From positions 1 through 32,938 of IMG/VR virus record IMGVR_UViG_3300045971_000012: a stretch of DNA of 32,938 nucleotides. One strand, 5' to 3'. The notes under the pieces are model-generated. The model made no database searches, was not told the DNA's origin, and saw nothing but the letters and a program-made list of their open reading frames with translations. Both the position numbers and the translations under genes were made by a program. This document shows, in pieces, positions 15,225 to 23,380 of the stretch (position 1 is the stretch's first letter; every line of letters starts with the position of its first letter). Source of the stretch: a virus.

Positions 15225-15424
15225 TATTTATCAGCTAGTGCTGTGGTAGTAACTTCACGAAGAACGAGCATCAGGACGGGCCAGAACAGCGGAATGTAGG
15301 GTCGCACTTCAAGTGGAAAGTACTGACTGAAGAACCCACTGGAGGCGTCCATCCCGGTGAGCAGGGCACCGATAATAGCTACCCAATAGGTCTTGGATTT
15401 GAGGCGTTGGAGAATTATGTTCAT
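15224..15424 (-). CDS. Small membrane protein, holin-like
   Basis: The 66-residue product has a basic N-terminus (NIILQRLKSKTYW), a hydrophobic segment (VAIIGALLTGM), a short loop and a second hydrophobic segment (IPLFWPVLMLVL) before REVTTTALADK. This two-helix plan and the 'KSKTYW..IIGALLT' and 'VLREVTTTAL' stretches resemble small phage holin or lysis-accessory proteins. It is translationally coupled to tailspike 1 upstream (ATGA). The other holin candidate in the window is at about 19.5 kb; which one triggers lysis cannot be decided here. Confidence 0.55.
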   Translation of the reverse strand: MNIILQRLKSKTYWVAIIGALLTGMDASSGFFSQYFPLEVRPYIPLFWPVLMLVLREVTTTALADK

Positions 15425-17157
15425 GCTAAGTTACCTGTTGATCTCCAATTGGTTGACCCAGTGGTGGAGATATTTATCCACCCCATAGGTTGCCCGGTTG
15501 TGGGCGCACTAGTTGTGATGGATGAACCATTGGCACAACCATTTCCCTGTGTTGCTTGGACAGTGCCAAAATTGGTTGTATTTTGGAAATAATCCAGCCC
15601 ACTGGGAGAAACTAACCCGGAAATAAATAGTCTTGATAGAGCAGTCGTATCTAAGTTTCCTTGCGTAAATCCATAGGTAACGCTGTCGAGGACATTATTC
15701 CTATAGAGAACGTAACTAGACCCTGCACAGCTTCCATATCCATTAAACAATGGACTAGCAATGTGGCTAAACGTGTTCCCTTGAATAAGGATATTATAGC
15801 CAGCGGTAGATGAGTATTGTGTTTCAAGCATGTACCCAGCCAATACAGTCGCGCTGTCTGAACGGAATACGTTATTACTTACAGTAATCTGATGGGCCAA
15901 ATAGTAATCGGCCTTCAAATAACCAAGCACAATACGATTAGCGCTTGCGTTTGCGGGTAGCGCGGAGAATTCAAAGGTGTTGCCAGTTACCTGAAGCTCA
16001 CCTTGCCCACCGAACATCAATACAGAAACATTCTTAAACTGGTTTCCGCTGATGGTGACTTTTGAGCCGCCGCCCATTGTCAAAGAACTGTAGCTTGTCA
16101 GCGTACCCGGTAATTGAGAAACATGGTTGTTGACTATGTTCAGATCACCATACATAACCGTGCCGCTTGGTGCGGGGCTTGAACTTCCTTGCAAGAAGAA
16201 CAGCGCATTAAGTTTCAATGTCACCACATTGTTGCTGATTGTGATGTTGTCCCACTGATAAAACAGGCCGAATGGTTTGCTTGTATTGTAGATGGTGTTC
16301 GCATCAGCGATACAGTTCTTACAATTCTCAAAGTCAATGCCTTCACCCGTACCACCACCCATGTCGAGGTTGTTACCACTAATAACTGTTTGATCGGCAG
16401 CGTACAAAGCTATCCCAGCTTGTGACTGGCACTTAATAGCATTAGAGTGAATCCGACCAAGCACCGATCCGTAATTGGATGTATTGATTGTTGCTCCCGG
16501 CGATCCACCCGCGATGCCCATAGCATAGATACCAGTCACATCAAATACATTGCCTGATATTTCATATCGAGACATGAAGTAGGTATAGATAGCTTGTGCG
16601 GTCTTGACGGCGTATACCTTCACCTTATTGTGACTAAAAACAAAATCACTATAACGATAGGCTTCAGTCCAGCTATCTTGTAAAGTGCCGTATTGGACCC
16701 ACTCGGTTGTAAAAGCACAAATCTCATTGAAGTAGCAGTCTTCAATCCGAATGTTAGTGCATGGAACACCCGTAGCCAATCCTGATGTTTTAGTAAAGAA
16801 TAGTGCATAGTTATTGAACCAAGTTACGCCAACATTATCGTAGAGCGTACCAGTAGTAGTGAACTCAATTCCACGGATGCTTACATTATTGACACTAGAG
16901 AATCTAAATATGTTTTGTACGTTCGTACCCGTGATCGTGATGATAGTTCCCGGCTCCCCAACAATCGCTATATTTGAGACTGTTACGGTAAGAGGAGCCG
17001 ATATGGTGTAAGTTCCTTTTGGGAGGAATACAGTGCCACCAGTACTTGATAGTGAGTTGATCGCTGCAGGTATTGAGGTGTTGGCATCTGATCCAAGGTC
17101 AGTCACATTAACTGAGGCCCCTTGGATCATTGAGTAGGTTACTTTAGTGAGGGACAT
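15421..17157 (-). CDS. Tailspike 1, pectate-lyase-like right-handed beta-helix
   Basis: The 578-residue product starts with a short attachment segment (SLTKVTYSMIQGASVNVTDL). It then enters a classic beta-helix: AINSLSSTGGTVFLPKGTYT, followed by many 20-30-residue rungs of the form 'I.GN.F.....' (SGNVFDV, SGNNLDM, SNNVVTL, SGNQFKN, TGNTFEF, SNNVFRS, QGNTFSH). Such spikes bind and often cut surface polysaccharide. The C-terminus (after about 510) is a small Gly/Ser/Thr-rich cap. It lacks the WLNDVNN anchor of spike 2, so it may dock through another protein. Catalytic residues cannot be chosen without a structure. Confidence 0.8.
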   Translation of the reverse strand: MSLTKVTYSMIQGASVNVTDLGSDANTSIPAAINSLSSTGGTVFLPKGTYTISAPLTVTVSNIAIVGEPGTIITITGTNVQNIFRFSSVNNVSIRGIEFTTTGTLYDNVGVTWFNNYALFFTKTSGLATGVPCTNIRIEDCYFNEICAFTTEWVQYGTLQDSWTEAYRYSDFVFSHNKVKVYAVKTAQAIYTYFMSRYEISGNVFDVTGIYAMGIAGGSPGATINTSNYGSVLGRIHSNAIKCQSQAGIALYAADQTVISGNNLDMGGGTGEGIDFENCKNCIADANTIYNTSKPFGLFYQWDNITISNNVVTLKLNALFFLQGSSSPAPSGTVMYGDLNIVNNHVSQLPGTLTSYSSLTMGGGSKVTISGNQFKNVSVLMFGGQGELQVTGNTFEFSALPANASANRIVLGYLKADYYLAHQITVSNNVFRSDSATVLAGYMLETQYSSTAGYNILIQGNTFSHIASPLFNGYGSCAGSSYVLYRNNVLDSVTYGFTQGNLDTTALSRLFISGLVSPSGLDYFQNTTNFGTVQATQGNGCANGSSITTSAPTTGQPMGWINISTTGSTNWRSTGNLA

Positions 17158-17165
17158 AGTGATCC

Positions 17166-18014
17166 TTAAGTAGTCAGGTACGTGAACGAAAAGTAGATAA
17201 ACGGAGTTGCCGCTATTGCAGTAATCGCATAGAGTGTGAGGTTATAAGAATGAAGAACATAACCTGCATCCGCAGTATAGTTTGTTGCAGTTCCGCATTG
17301 ATAACCATTGGAGTAATCAGCAACGAAGGGCAGCCCCGACAGTAGTGCACTGACCGCTGTACAGGCAATTGATGTTGATCCAGCAAGCATTCCTGTAACA
17401 GTTACCTGCTTGCCTATGCGTATATATTTTGCGCTAGAACTATATGTTCCAACCACTGTTACCCCTGCACCCTGCATGGGAGTCCAAGTCCCCTCTTCAT
17501 AGTTACTCAGCACCTTGCTCGTCATTCCAGCAGCAGCGGTCACTGCGGAGAAGTCGATGCCTTTGCCACTTACTGTGGGTACAAAATTATCACTCGATTT
17601 AGTAAGTCCTGTTACCTCATGTCCGGTAGCACTGGTTATTGTTATGGGAGTCCCATTAACAACATGCCTGACGGTACGACCAGCAGGAACAGAGATACCA
17701 AAGGCGTAAGCACTGCCGAAATAACCCCCTGTGCTGCGATCCACACCTAGTGAATAAGTGCCCCCGCCATTGGTGAATTGGTAGAGAGTAGCGTTGGTTC
17801 CAGATGCTACTGCTTGAGTTGCTGCGGCTTCTGTATTGGTTGTTACGCTTGATGTTCCTGTGACCGTTAGGTTCCCAGTAGCAACTGCACGACCCACAGT
17901 TAGATTGGCTACAGACACATAGTTCGTAGCCGACCCATTCCAGATAGGTATGACCTCAGTCCCTGCGAGGGGAACTGTTATTGCCCCCAAGTTGGGGATT
18001 GTTTTGTTGGTCAT
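17166..18014 (-). CDS. Tail fibre-like structural protein
   Basis: The 282-residue product opens with TIPNLGAITVPLAGTEVIPI, a start seen in phage fibre proteins, followed by NYVSVANLTVGRA. Ser/Thr/Gly-rich beta strands and a C-terminal module containing SNYEEGTWTPMQ follow. The 'YEEGTWTP' motif is common in receptor-binding fibre tips. It sits between the two tailspikes and starts at the last base of spike 2's gene. Probably a receptor-binding or chaperone-like tail component; not an enzyme by visible motifs. Confidence 0.6.
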   Translation of the reverse strand: MTNKTIPNLGAITVPLAGTEVIPIWNGSATNYVSVANLTVGRAVATGNLTVTGTSSVTTNTEAAATQAVASGTNATLYQFTNGGGTYSLGVDRSTGGYFGSAYAFGISVPAGRTVRHVVNGTPITITSATGHEVTGLTKSSDNFVPTVSGKGIDFSAVTAAAGMTSKVLSNYEEGTWTPMQGAGVTVVGTYSSSAKYIRIGKQVTVTGMLAGSTSIACTAVSALLSGLPFVADYSNGYQCGTATNYTADAGYVLHSYNLTLYAITAIAATPFIYFSFTYLTT

Positions 18015-19480
18015 TACTTACCGATCACTTGCCAGTTAACTGTGGAGACACCAGTACCATTTACATTCAAGGTCATGGTGGTTGTCGAAGGTCCGGTGAA
18101 GAATGCCACATTAGCATTAGAGGCAGGAGACTGCATTCCAGTAGTCACGCTATAACAAGCTGTAGAAAAGGCTTTAGGCCAAGTCACCGTAAGTGGTGTA
18201 CCTGCTGTTACAGAAGACGTACCCCATTGCATCAACATACCGTTGGGCAATCTTGTGTAACCCGGAGTAGCTTGCGAGAATGAGGTCTGGTTTGACACAG
18301 ACCCGTAGATGTTGGTGCAACCTGTAAAACTGTTTCCAGATTCAAATCCATCAATGGTCCCAGCAGTGGCACCGAAGGCCACAGCAGTCACCAGCCCATC
18401 AAAGTTGTTACCAGTAACAGAGTATCCGTGTACCGAATCAAAAGTTATGCCAGTACTGTTTGGAATGGTTCCACCAATGATCCTGTTGCCAGAGACATTG
18501 ATGCCGTTACCAAAAATAGTGAGCCATGAGCTTGCACCAGAAGTTGCATCTCCACACCAGTTGCCAATGAATGAAAATCCATTTGCGGGGGTTAATGTAG
18601 TGTTGAGGAAAGCCCCGGCAACTCCAGTAGACCTCTGCTCAAAAGTGTTGTTGAGGAAAGACCAAGCTTCACCACCGTACAGAACTGGAGCGCTTACGCT
18701 GTTCACAAACTGGTTCTGCATGATGGTGATCTGGTTGCTGTAAGAGCTACCAGCACTACTTTGTCCTGTGATAGCAGAGGCACCACCAGCAAAGCTACAC
18801 CCCATGATCATCACTTCAATGGCTTTGTCTAGCTTAATACCGTTACCCGTAGTCCGAGCACCAGTGTCACTGCCAACATAGCAGTTGATGACTTGACCAA
18901 ATGCAGAGTCATTGGCAGAGGCAGCATGTGAGAAGTCGATTAGATCACCAGTAAATGAAGCACTGCTAAACTGAATCTCTAAGTCATTCAAAGAGCACCC
19001 GTAAGAACTTTTTAGTGAAATGAACGTGGTCCCTGTTCCTGTGTAACGTAATGTGGACCCGTTAGTATACCCACCCACGTTTCTGCCCCCTGCACCTTGG
19101 ATAGTTACATTAAATAAATTATCTAGTACAAGTCCTGTTGCAAAAACATATAGGCCGGGAGGAACATTCACCACGCCACCTACCGTGCTAACCGCAGCGA
19201 TGGCTTTGGTGAATGCTGATTGACTATCAGTTGCTCCGGTAGCATCAGCCCCGAAATCCAAGACACTCACATTTTCGCGTAGCTTGGTCTGGACCGTAGT
19301 TCCAACAGCACCAGTACCAGCCGGTGTGTAACCAACAAGATTAGAATTAGCCACACTACCCGGCAATGCAGACAAGGCTACAGAACCATCCGAAAAGGTT
19401 TTATTGTAGGTAGTGTTATTTACATCATTCAACCAACCAGAATCAATAACGACTCCTGAGGTAAAAGTTTTACTTGTCAT
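18014..19480 (-). CDS. Tailspike 2, pectate-lyase-superfamily beta-helix with fibre C-terminal domain
   Basis: The 488-residue product has three parts. An N-terminal anchor carries SGWLNDVNNTTYN. A beta-helix opens with VSVLDFGADATGATDSQSAF and GGVVNVPPGLYVF, with rungs such as GNNFDG and QNQFVN. The C-terminal domain, LPNGMLMQWGTSSVTAG...TWPKAFSTACYSV, matches the gp53-like tail-fibre C-terminal fold, a trimerisation and receptor-binding tip. The 'VSVLDFGADATG.TD' opening is the standard marker of pectate-lyase-type spikes. Likely recognises or degrades host polysaccharide; substrate unknown. Confidence 0.85.
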   Translation of the reverse strand: MTSKTFTSGVVIDSGWLNDVNNTTYNKTFSDGSVALSALPGSVANSNLVGYTPAGTGAVGTTVQTKLRENVSVLDFGADATGATDSQSAFTKAIAAVSTVGGVVNVPPGLYVFATGLVLDNLFNVTIQGAGGRNVGGYTNGSTLRYTGTGTTFISLKSSYGCSLNDLEIQFSSASFTGDLIDFSHAASANDSAFGQVINCYVGSDTGARTTGNGIKLDKAIEVMIMGCSFAGGASAITGQSSAGSSYSNQITIMQNQFVNSVSAPVLYGGEAWSFLNNTFEQRSTGVAGAFLNTTLTPANGFSFIGNWCGDATSGASSWLTIFGNGINVSGNRIIGGTIPNSTGITFDSVHGYSVTGNNFDGLVTAVAFGATAGTIDGFESGNSFTGCTNIYGSVSNQTSFSQATPGYTRLPNGMLMQWGTSSVTAGTPLTVTWPKAFSTACYSVTTGMQSPASNANVAFFTGPSTTTMTLNVNGTGVSTVNWQVIGK

Positions 19481-19483
19481 TTA

Positions 19484-20002
19484 TTATCCTTGATTGGGGG
19501 TTGAGTTAGCAAGGAGAACATCCTTTTCTTTAGACCCTTGACTAGAGCCAAACCAATATTGTAAAACAGCTTTCATTTCTGAAACAGCATATCCAATTAA
19601 TGTTCCTGCTAGCACAGAGTCTGCATGGGCATAGCCAAACAACACACTCCACATCATAGCTCCACCACCTATTAGAACACCATACGAGAGTATCGTAGGT
19701 GTACTAGACTTAGTGGCTATCTGCATCTGTCGAGCAGAGTCTACATCCTTGTAAGCTAATTCAGCATACTTGAATCCACGTTCCTTTTCATTGTCCTGAT
19801 ATTGAAGTTCAAGTTTACGGATTTCAGCTAAATGGTCTGGAGTAATTTGACCATCTTGGAACATCTTAGAGATAGAATCTTGAGTCGGCTGAGACATACC
19901 CAAAATACCACCTATGGCAGATACTGCTGCTCCAGCCAAAGGCCCACCTAGTGCTGTTGCAACTGTTGGGGCTAAGGATTTGAGTGTGTCAATCCAATTC
20001 AT
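19484..20002 (-). CDS. 3TM holin-family protein (GTA_holin_3TM-like)
   Basis: Expected to make the inner-membrane lesion that releases the endolysin. The 172-residue chain has a Gly/Ala-rich hydrophobic N-terminus (APTVATALGGPLAGAAVSAI, about 11-30) and a charged middle (ELQYQDNEKERGFKYAEL, KDVDSARQMQ). Two membrane segments follow (TILSYGVLIGGGAMMWSVLF at about 103-122 and the region around about 130-150), and the end is YWFGSSQGSKEKD. The 'FGSS.GSK.KD' tail and 'D..SARQMQ' are hallmarks of the family. It overlaps the next upstream gene by 4 bases, forming a likely lysis pair. Confidence 0.75.
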   Translation of the reverse strand: MNWIDTLKSLAPTVATALGGPLAGAAVSAIGGILGMSQPTQDSISKMFQDGQITPDHLAEIRKLELQYQDNEKERGFKYAELAYKDVDSARQMQIATKSSTPTILSYGVLIGGGAMMWSVLFGYAHADSVLAGTLIGYAVSEMKAVLQYWFGSSQGSKEKDVLLANSTPNQG

Positions 20003-20235
20003 TTGTCTGCCTTATGATCTAGTTTTTCAAATATTGCTTTAAGCATTTCTTTTAACTCATCACCCAACCGATTAAAATCATTACGGGGTACATAATCTTT
20101 CGCTATTTCAACTCGTAGGTTGCCTAGGTCAGATTTAAGCTCTTGTACTGCATCCCATAGTGTTCTAGCAAACCAGCCTCCAGCAGCGATGAATACTCCT
20201 GCTACAAGGTTGATTATTGATTGGAAGTCATTCAT
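19999..20235 (-). CDS. One-TM coiled-coil protein, lysis-module partner
   Basis: The 78-residue product has one N-terminal membrane helix (IINLVAGVFIAAGGWFARTL) followed by a charged coiled coil (WDAVQELKSDLGNLRVEIAK, then NRLGDELKEMLKAIFEKLDH). This is the plan of spanin-like or XhlA-like lysis accessory proteins, but no lipobox or proline-rich region is present. The coiled-coil proteins next to 3TM holins in many phages look alike. Coupled on both sides by 4-base overlaps. Function inferred from position. Confidence 0.55.
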   Translation of the reverse strand: MNDFQSIINLVAGVFIAAGGWFARTLWDAVQELKSDLGNLRVEIAKDYVPRNDFNRLGDELKEMLKAIFEKLDHKADK

Positions 20236-20612
20236 GGTCGTGTTACTCCGGGGATTGATCGAGAAGCAATGGCTATACCAGCAATTGCAAGGGGATTAAA
20301 AACATCTATTAGAATGGGTATAGATGTATTACCCCCTACTGTAGCACAATCGGCAGAACCAAAGTCCGCCATCGGAGAGCTACTCCATAAATCACAATAG
20401 AATAGGAATTGATCTACAGCTTCCGGACGTGGGATAGGAACTTGCTGTTTATCTCCACGTACCTTTAAGGACAACTGGGGATGTTTAACTTCAAAGTCTT
20501 CTTTACAGACTAGTAAGCCATCCCACCTCTTTCGCATGGTAGAGGCTTTGAACTTTCTACCACAACTGTCACAGATAACATTGTAGTCACCTAGTTTAAG
20601 CCAGTTTTGCAT
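20232..20612 (-). CDS. Phage zinc-ribbon protein of unknown role
   Basis: The 126-residue product starts with YNVICDSCGRKFKASTMRKR and continues with WDGLLVCKEDFEVKHPQLSL, a zinc-ribbon-like CDSC pair plus a third cysteine and a His. KVRGDKQQVPIPRPEAVDQF follows. Such 'ICD.CG.KFK.S..RK.W.GL.VC..D...RHPQ' proteins are widespread among phage structural and lysis modules without known function. The C-terminal half is hydrophobic and Ser/Ile-rich. Confidence 0.6.
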   Translation of the reverse strand: MQNWLKLGDYNVICDSCGRKFKASTMRKRWDGLLVCKEDFEVKHPQLSLKVRGDKQQVPIPRPEAVDQFLFYCDLWSSSPMADFGSADCATVGGNTSIPILIDVFNPLAIAGIAIASRSIPGVTRP

Positions 20613-21577
20613 TATAGCACCATTACAAAATTAAGTCCTAAAGGAAGAACGAGAGAACCTGTAGCCAGTTCTAAACTATAGGGAGGTTGTAGGAAGTAAT
20701 ATTCTACTCCGGTTGGTCCCCAAGTCAAATCCGTTACAGTTCCATTGGTTCCAGTTAAGTGAGCCGTGTTACCAGCTTGAGTAGCATTAATAACCCCTGT
20801 GAAGCTGTTCAGAACAGTCCCAGTGAGGCTAGCAGTGTTAGCTGCTTGGGTAGCACCCACAATACCACTGAACGTCTCTGAAGACGTTATGGAGGCTGTG
20901 TTATTTGCCTGTGTAGCTACAATAACAATGGAGTATGTTTCTGTACCAGTTACACTAGCTGTATTACCAGCTTGTGTTACAGACAATGTACCTACAAAGG
21001 TTTCTACTCCAACCAATGCGCCAGCATTGGAATCCTGCGTAGCAGAGATGGTTCCTGTAGTACCTGCACCTGAAACTGTACCTGTAAGGGTAGCTACATT
21101 GCTATTTTGCGTAGCACTAATGGTTCCACTGAATAACAACGTACCTGTCAGGGAACTTGTATTAGCAGCTTGAGTAGCAGCAATCGTTCCTGAGAATGTT
21201 TCATTACCAGTAACAGTAGAAGTATTACTTCCCTGTGTAGCAGAAACAACTCCAGAGAAAGACAACACGCCAGTTACTACTGCTGTGTTGTTTCCTTGTG
21301 TTGCGGCTATGGTTCCAGTAGTTGCTAGAGCAGTAACTGTACCAGTTAGTACAGCAGTATTACCAGCTTGTGTGGCGGTAATGGTGCCTGATATAGCACC
21401 ACCAGAGACTGACCAAGTTGTTAAACCTAGTACAGCATCTACTGGCTGTGCTGTAGCAGAAGCACCAGTTGCAAACTGGGAATGGGTTAAACCATCAAGT
21501 AGAACAAAAGTTCTTGCACTTGCGGCAGTGGCAAAGGTGTCATTGGCGATAACACCGTCAATGAGCGTGAATGCCAT
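20612..21577 (-). CDS. Tandem-repeat beta-rich structural protein ('ATQ..NTA' repeats)
   Basis: The 321-residue product is built around ten degenerate repeats of 20-25 residues, each close to 'FSGTI.ATQA.NTASLTGT' (residues about 62-278). The ATQ tripeptide or its variant recurs at 68, 92, 113, 133, 154, 179, 200, 221, 242 and 265. The repeated Thr/Ser/Ala-rich strands suggest a fibrous or solenoid structure, as in decoration or fibre shaft proteins. The flanks are non-repetitive, with an aromatic C-terminal segment (VEYYFLQPPYSLELA). No enzyme motif. Repeat number can change by slippage or recombination. Confidence 0.7.
   Translation of the reverse strand: MAFTLIDGVIANDTFATAASARTFVLLDGLTHSQFATGASATAQPVDAVLGLTTWSVSGGAISGTITATQAGNTAVLTGTVTALATTGTIAATQGNNTAVVTGVLSFSGVVSATQGSNTSTVTGNETFSGTIAATQAANTSSLTGTLLFSGTISATQNSNVATLTGTVSGAGTTGTISATQDSNAGALVGVETFVGTLSVTQAGNTASVTGTETYSIVIVATQANNTASITSSETFSGIVGATQAANTASLTGTVLNSFTGVINATQAGNTAHLTGTNGTVTDLTWGPTGVEYYFLQPPYSLELATGSLVLPLGLNFVMVL
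20744..21394 (-). repeat. Ten in-frame degenerate tandem repeats of about 60-75 bp
   Basis: Each unit encodes a variant of 'SGTIxATQxxNTAxLTGT', with unit lengths (in residues) of 24, 21, 20, 21, 25, 21, 21, 21 and 23 between ATQ motifs. Units differ at many positions, so the array is old or selected for divergence. Confidence 0.75.
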
Positions 21578-21585
21578 GGCTTACC

Positions 21586-22257
21586 TTAGTTGAACTCGAA
21601 CCATGCCCCGTTACACATGATCTTGCGGTTGGCTGTAGTTACTGCAAGCGTTGAGTAAACAACAATGCCTTCACCGGCTGCCAGAATTAGCTCATCATCT
21701 TCGTCTTGTGGATTCCACTCATCAGACATTGGATTCCAGTGCCCACCACCGCCAGTTACCAAATCCATTGTCTGGCCCATGAACGACCAAGCATTGCCAA
21801 CTAAGGTAACTGTCAATCCGGTCATCGCAGTAGCAATCAAACCCTGTGCCGCAGCATCTGCTGATGCCCGTTTAACGGGAGTTGTTGCTGTTGCCGACAA
21901 GGTGCCTGTAAATGAAATTCTTGCTACATGAATCAATGGCGCAATCAAGTCCACTGCAAGAGTCGTAGAAAACCCATGCTTGAATGAAAGTCTGTCAACG
22001 GCGATCTTGACTGTGGATGTCAATGGGTTGATCAGGTACATCAAGCCAGTGGTTGTTCCTGTATGTGCCGCAGTGGGAATCGCCTGCGCCGGAATAACGT
22101 ATTTGTATTGACCAGTTACTGAACGTTCCGATGAAGGAATGAAGAAATATTCTTCAACCGTATTAGCACCAACTACAGACTCTTTTGTTCGAATCTTTTT
22201 ACCAGTATTACCCGAGTCTGTAGGTAGGATAATAACTTGATCGGTCTTAGCTGCCAT
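21586..22257 (-). CDS. Structural protein of unknown role
   Basis: The 223-residue product is beta-rich, Thr/Ala-rich and acidic near the C-terminus (HWNPMSDEWNPQDEDDELIL). Its ending LAAGEGIVVYSTLA resembles 'aG.gi.v.S.....' segments in virion proteins. No cysteine cluster apart from one near the end. It lies between the repeat protein and a conserved small structural gene, sharing a TAATG junction with the latter. A virion component is likely; no family recognised. Confidence 0.5.
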   Translation of the reverse strand: MAAKTDQVIILPTDSGNTGKKIRTKESVVGANTVEEYFFIPSSERSVTGQYKYVIPAQAIPTAAHTGTTTGLMYLINPLTSTVKIAVDRLSFKHGFSTTLAVDLIAPLIHVARISFTGTLSATATTPVKRASADAAAQGLIATAMTGLTVTLVGNAWSFMGQTMDLVTGGGGHWNPMSDEWNPQDEDDELILAAGEGIVVYSTLAVTTANRKIMCNGAWFEFN

Positions 22258-22652
22258 TATGCATTACCTGCTGCAATTGTATGTGCTGTAATGGACACTG
22301 TGGCACCACTAGAGATGACAGCACTGTTAAGTTGTAAATCACCACCACCACCTGTGGCACTAGCTGAACCATCCATTACAAATGCAGCCGCACTCGTAGT
22401 GATCCGATACCAAGTAGCAGTACCGCTAAGGAGAGCAGTGACGTTAGCAGGCAAAGTCGGAGAAAGACTTCCAGCAGCAGCAGCGGCAGCAAAAGGACTA
22501 CCCAGAGTAAATTCCGCCAGTTTATTAGTTGCTGCACCACCTGTAGCAGGTCGCGTACCATCATAGATTTGAAGTTTTCCTGCTGCACCTACTGCCGTTG
22601 TGATGGCATCCAGTTGAGCATTGCGTAGGGTTGTTACATAACCTAATGCCAT
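22257..22652 (-). CDS. Conserved small phage structural protein
   Basis: The 131-residue product opens YVTTLRNAQLDAITTAVGAA and continues with GKLQIYDGTRPATGG, ATWYRITTSAAAFVMDG and GGDLQLNSAVISSGATVSIT. This 'LRN..LDAITTA.G..GKL.IY.GTRPATGG' pattern is a widely distributed phage structural protein, often next to tail or head genes. Its exact place in the virion is not known to me. The stop overlaps the next ATG (TAATG). Confidence 0.65.
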   Translation of the reverse strand: MALGYVTTLRNAQLDAITTAVGAAGKLQIYDGTRPATGGAATNKLAEFTLGSPFAAAAAAGSLSPTLPANVTALLSGTATWYRITTSAAAFVMDGSASATGGGGDLQLNSAVISSGATVSITAHTIAAGNA

Positions 22653-22661
22653 TTGTATTCC

Positions 22662-22904
22662 TTAAGAGTAACTGAGAGAAGCACGATTGGTCCAGATGTT
22701 AGCATTGGAATCATTTCCATTTGCCCACTCAGTTATCACCAACGTTCCAGAGAATGTGAGACGTTTAATACTCCATGTGGGATCAGAGTCCAATGTTCCA
22801 AAGGGAGCAGTTGCCACGTACACAGTAGTTGTCAAATTGTCAATCCTTTGTGCAGAAGGTTGTGCATAGCCATTGGCTAGATACGAAACATTGGAGATAC
22901 TCAT
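22662..22904 (-). CDS. Small conserved phage protein, 80 residues
   Basis: The product has PTWSIKRLTFSGTLVITEWA followed by NIWTNRASLSY. 'W.IKR......W..G....N.W.NRASLSY' is a recurring motif of small phage proteins next to the conserved structural gene just downstream. It is probably a virion component. RBS AAGGAA variants precede the neighbouring starts. Function unknown. Confidence 0.6.
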   Translation of the reverse strand: MSISNVSYLANGYAQPSAQRIDNLTTTVYVATAPFGTLDSDPTWSIKRLTFSGTLVITEWANGNDSNANIWTNRASLSYS

Positions 22905-22906
22905 GG

Positions 22907-23380
22907 TTAACCCATTGCCTCACGGAGTTTAGCAAGACGAGCATCAACTTCTTGTTGTTTACTAGCTAGATCGGCAAGATCAGCTTGGAGTTGCACTCGG
23001 GCTGCATTAAGAGATTTCTCACCTTGACTTAGTTCATTAGAACGAAAAGCAAGTTGATTCTTAATGGTGTTGTAGTCAGCCAGAGCTTGATCGGCTACAA
23101 CTTCACGAGCTTGAAGCTCTGTATTTCGTTTATCAAAGGCTGTTTGAGCACCTGTGATAATTGCTTGAGCTTGTTTAGTTGCATCAGCAACTGCAGCTTG
23201 AGCTTGTGCTAGTTTAGCATCAGCTTGAGCTTGTGCCTTAAGCACATTATCCACAACACCCATTTGTTTGATAGCTGCGTTAATTGCATCTTCACGAGCT
23301 TGCAATTCAGCAACCTTAGCCTCATATTGGGCAGGGTCTTTGAGAAGGTCAACTACCTTCAGGAAGTCATCGAATTGCAT
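22907..23380 (-). CDS. Coiled-coil protein, 157 residues
   Basis: Almost the whole product is Ala/Gln/Asp/Lys-rich heptad-like helix (AQAQADAKLAQAQAAVADAT, KRNTELQAREVVADQALADY), starting with a short DDFLKVVDLLKDP segment. It resembles small phage coiled-coil structural or scaffolding-type proteins. It touches its neighbours by one base at 23380. No catalytic motif and no membrane segment. Role unknown. Confidence 0.55.
   Translation of the reverse strand: MQFDDFLKVVDLLKDPAQYEAKVAELQAREDAINAAIKQMGVVDNVLKAQAQADAKLAQAQAAVADATKQAQAIITGAQTAFDKRNTELQAREVVADQALADYNTIKNQLAFRSNELSQGEKSLNAARVQLQADLADLASKQQEVDARLAKLREAMG

Noticed and set aside
18309-18743. 144-residue + strand frame over tailspike 2
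   Set aside because: Antisense shadow of a beta-helix gene; Val/Pro/Leu-rich mirror composition and no start signal.
14922-19480. Diversity-generating retroelement around the tailspike and fibre genes
   Set aside because: No reverse transcriptase gene and no near-identical template/variable repeat pair noticed in the window, despite the presence of receptor-binding genes.
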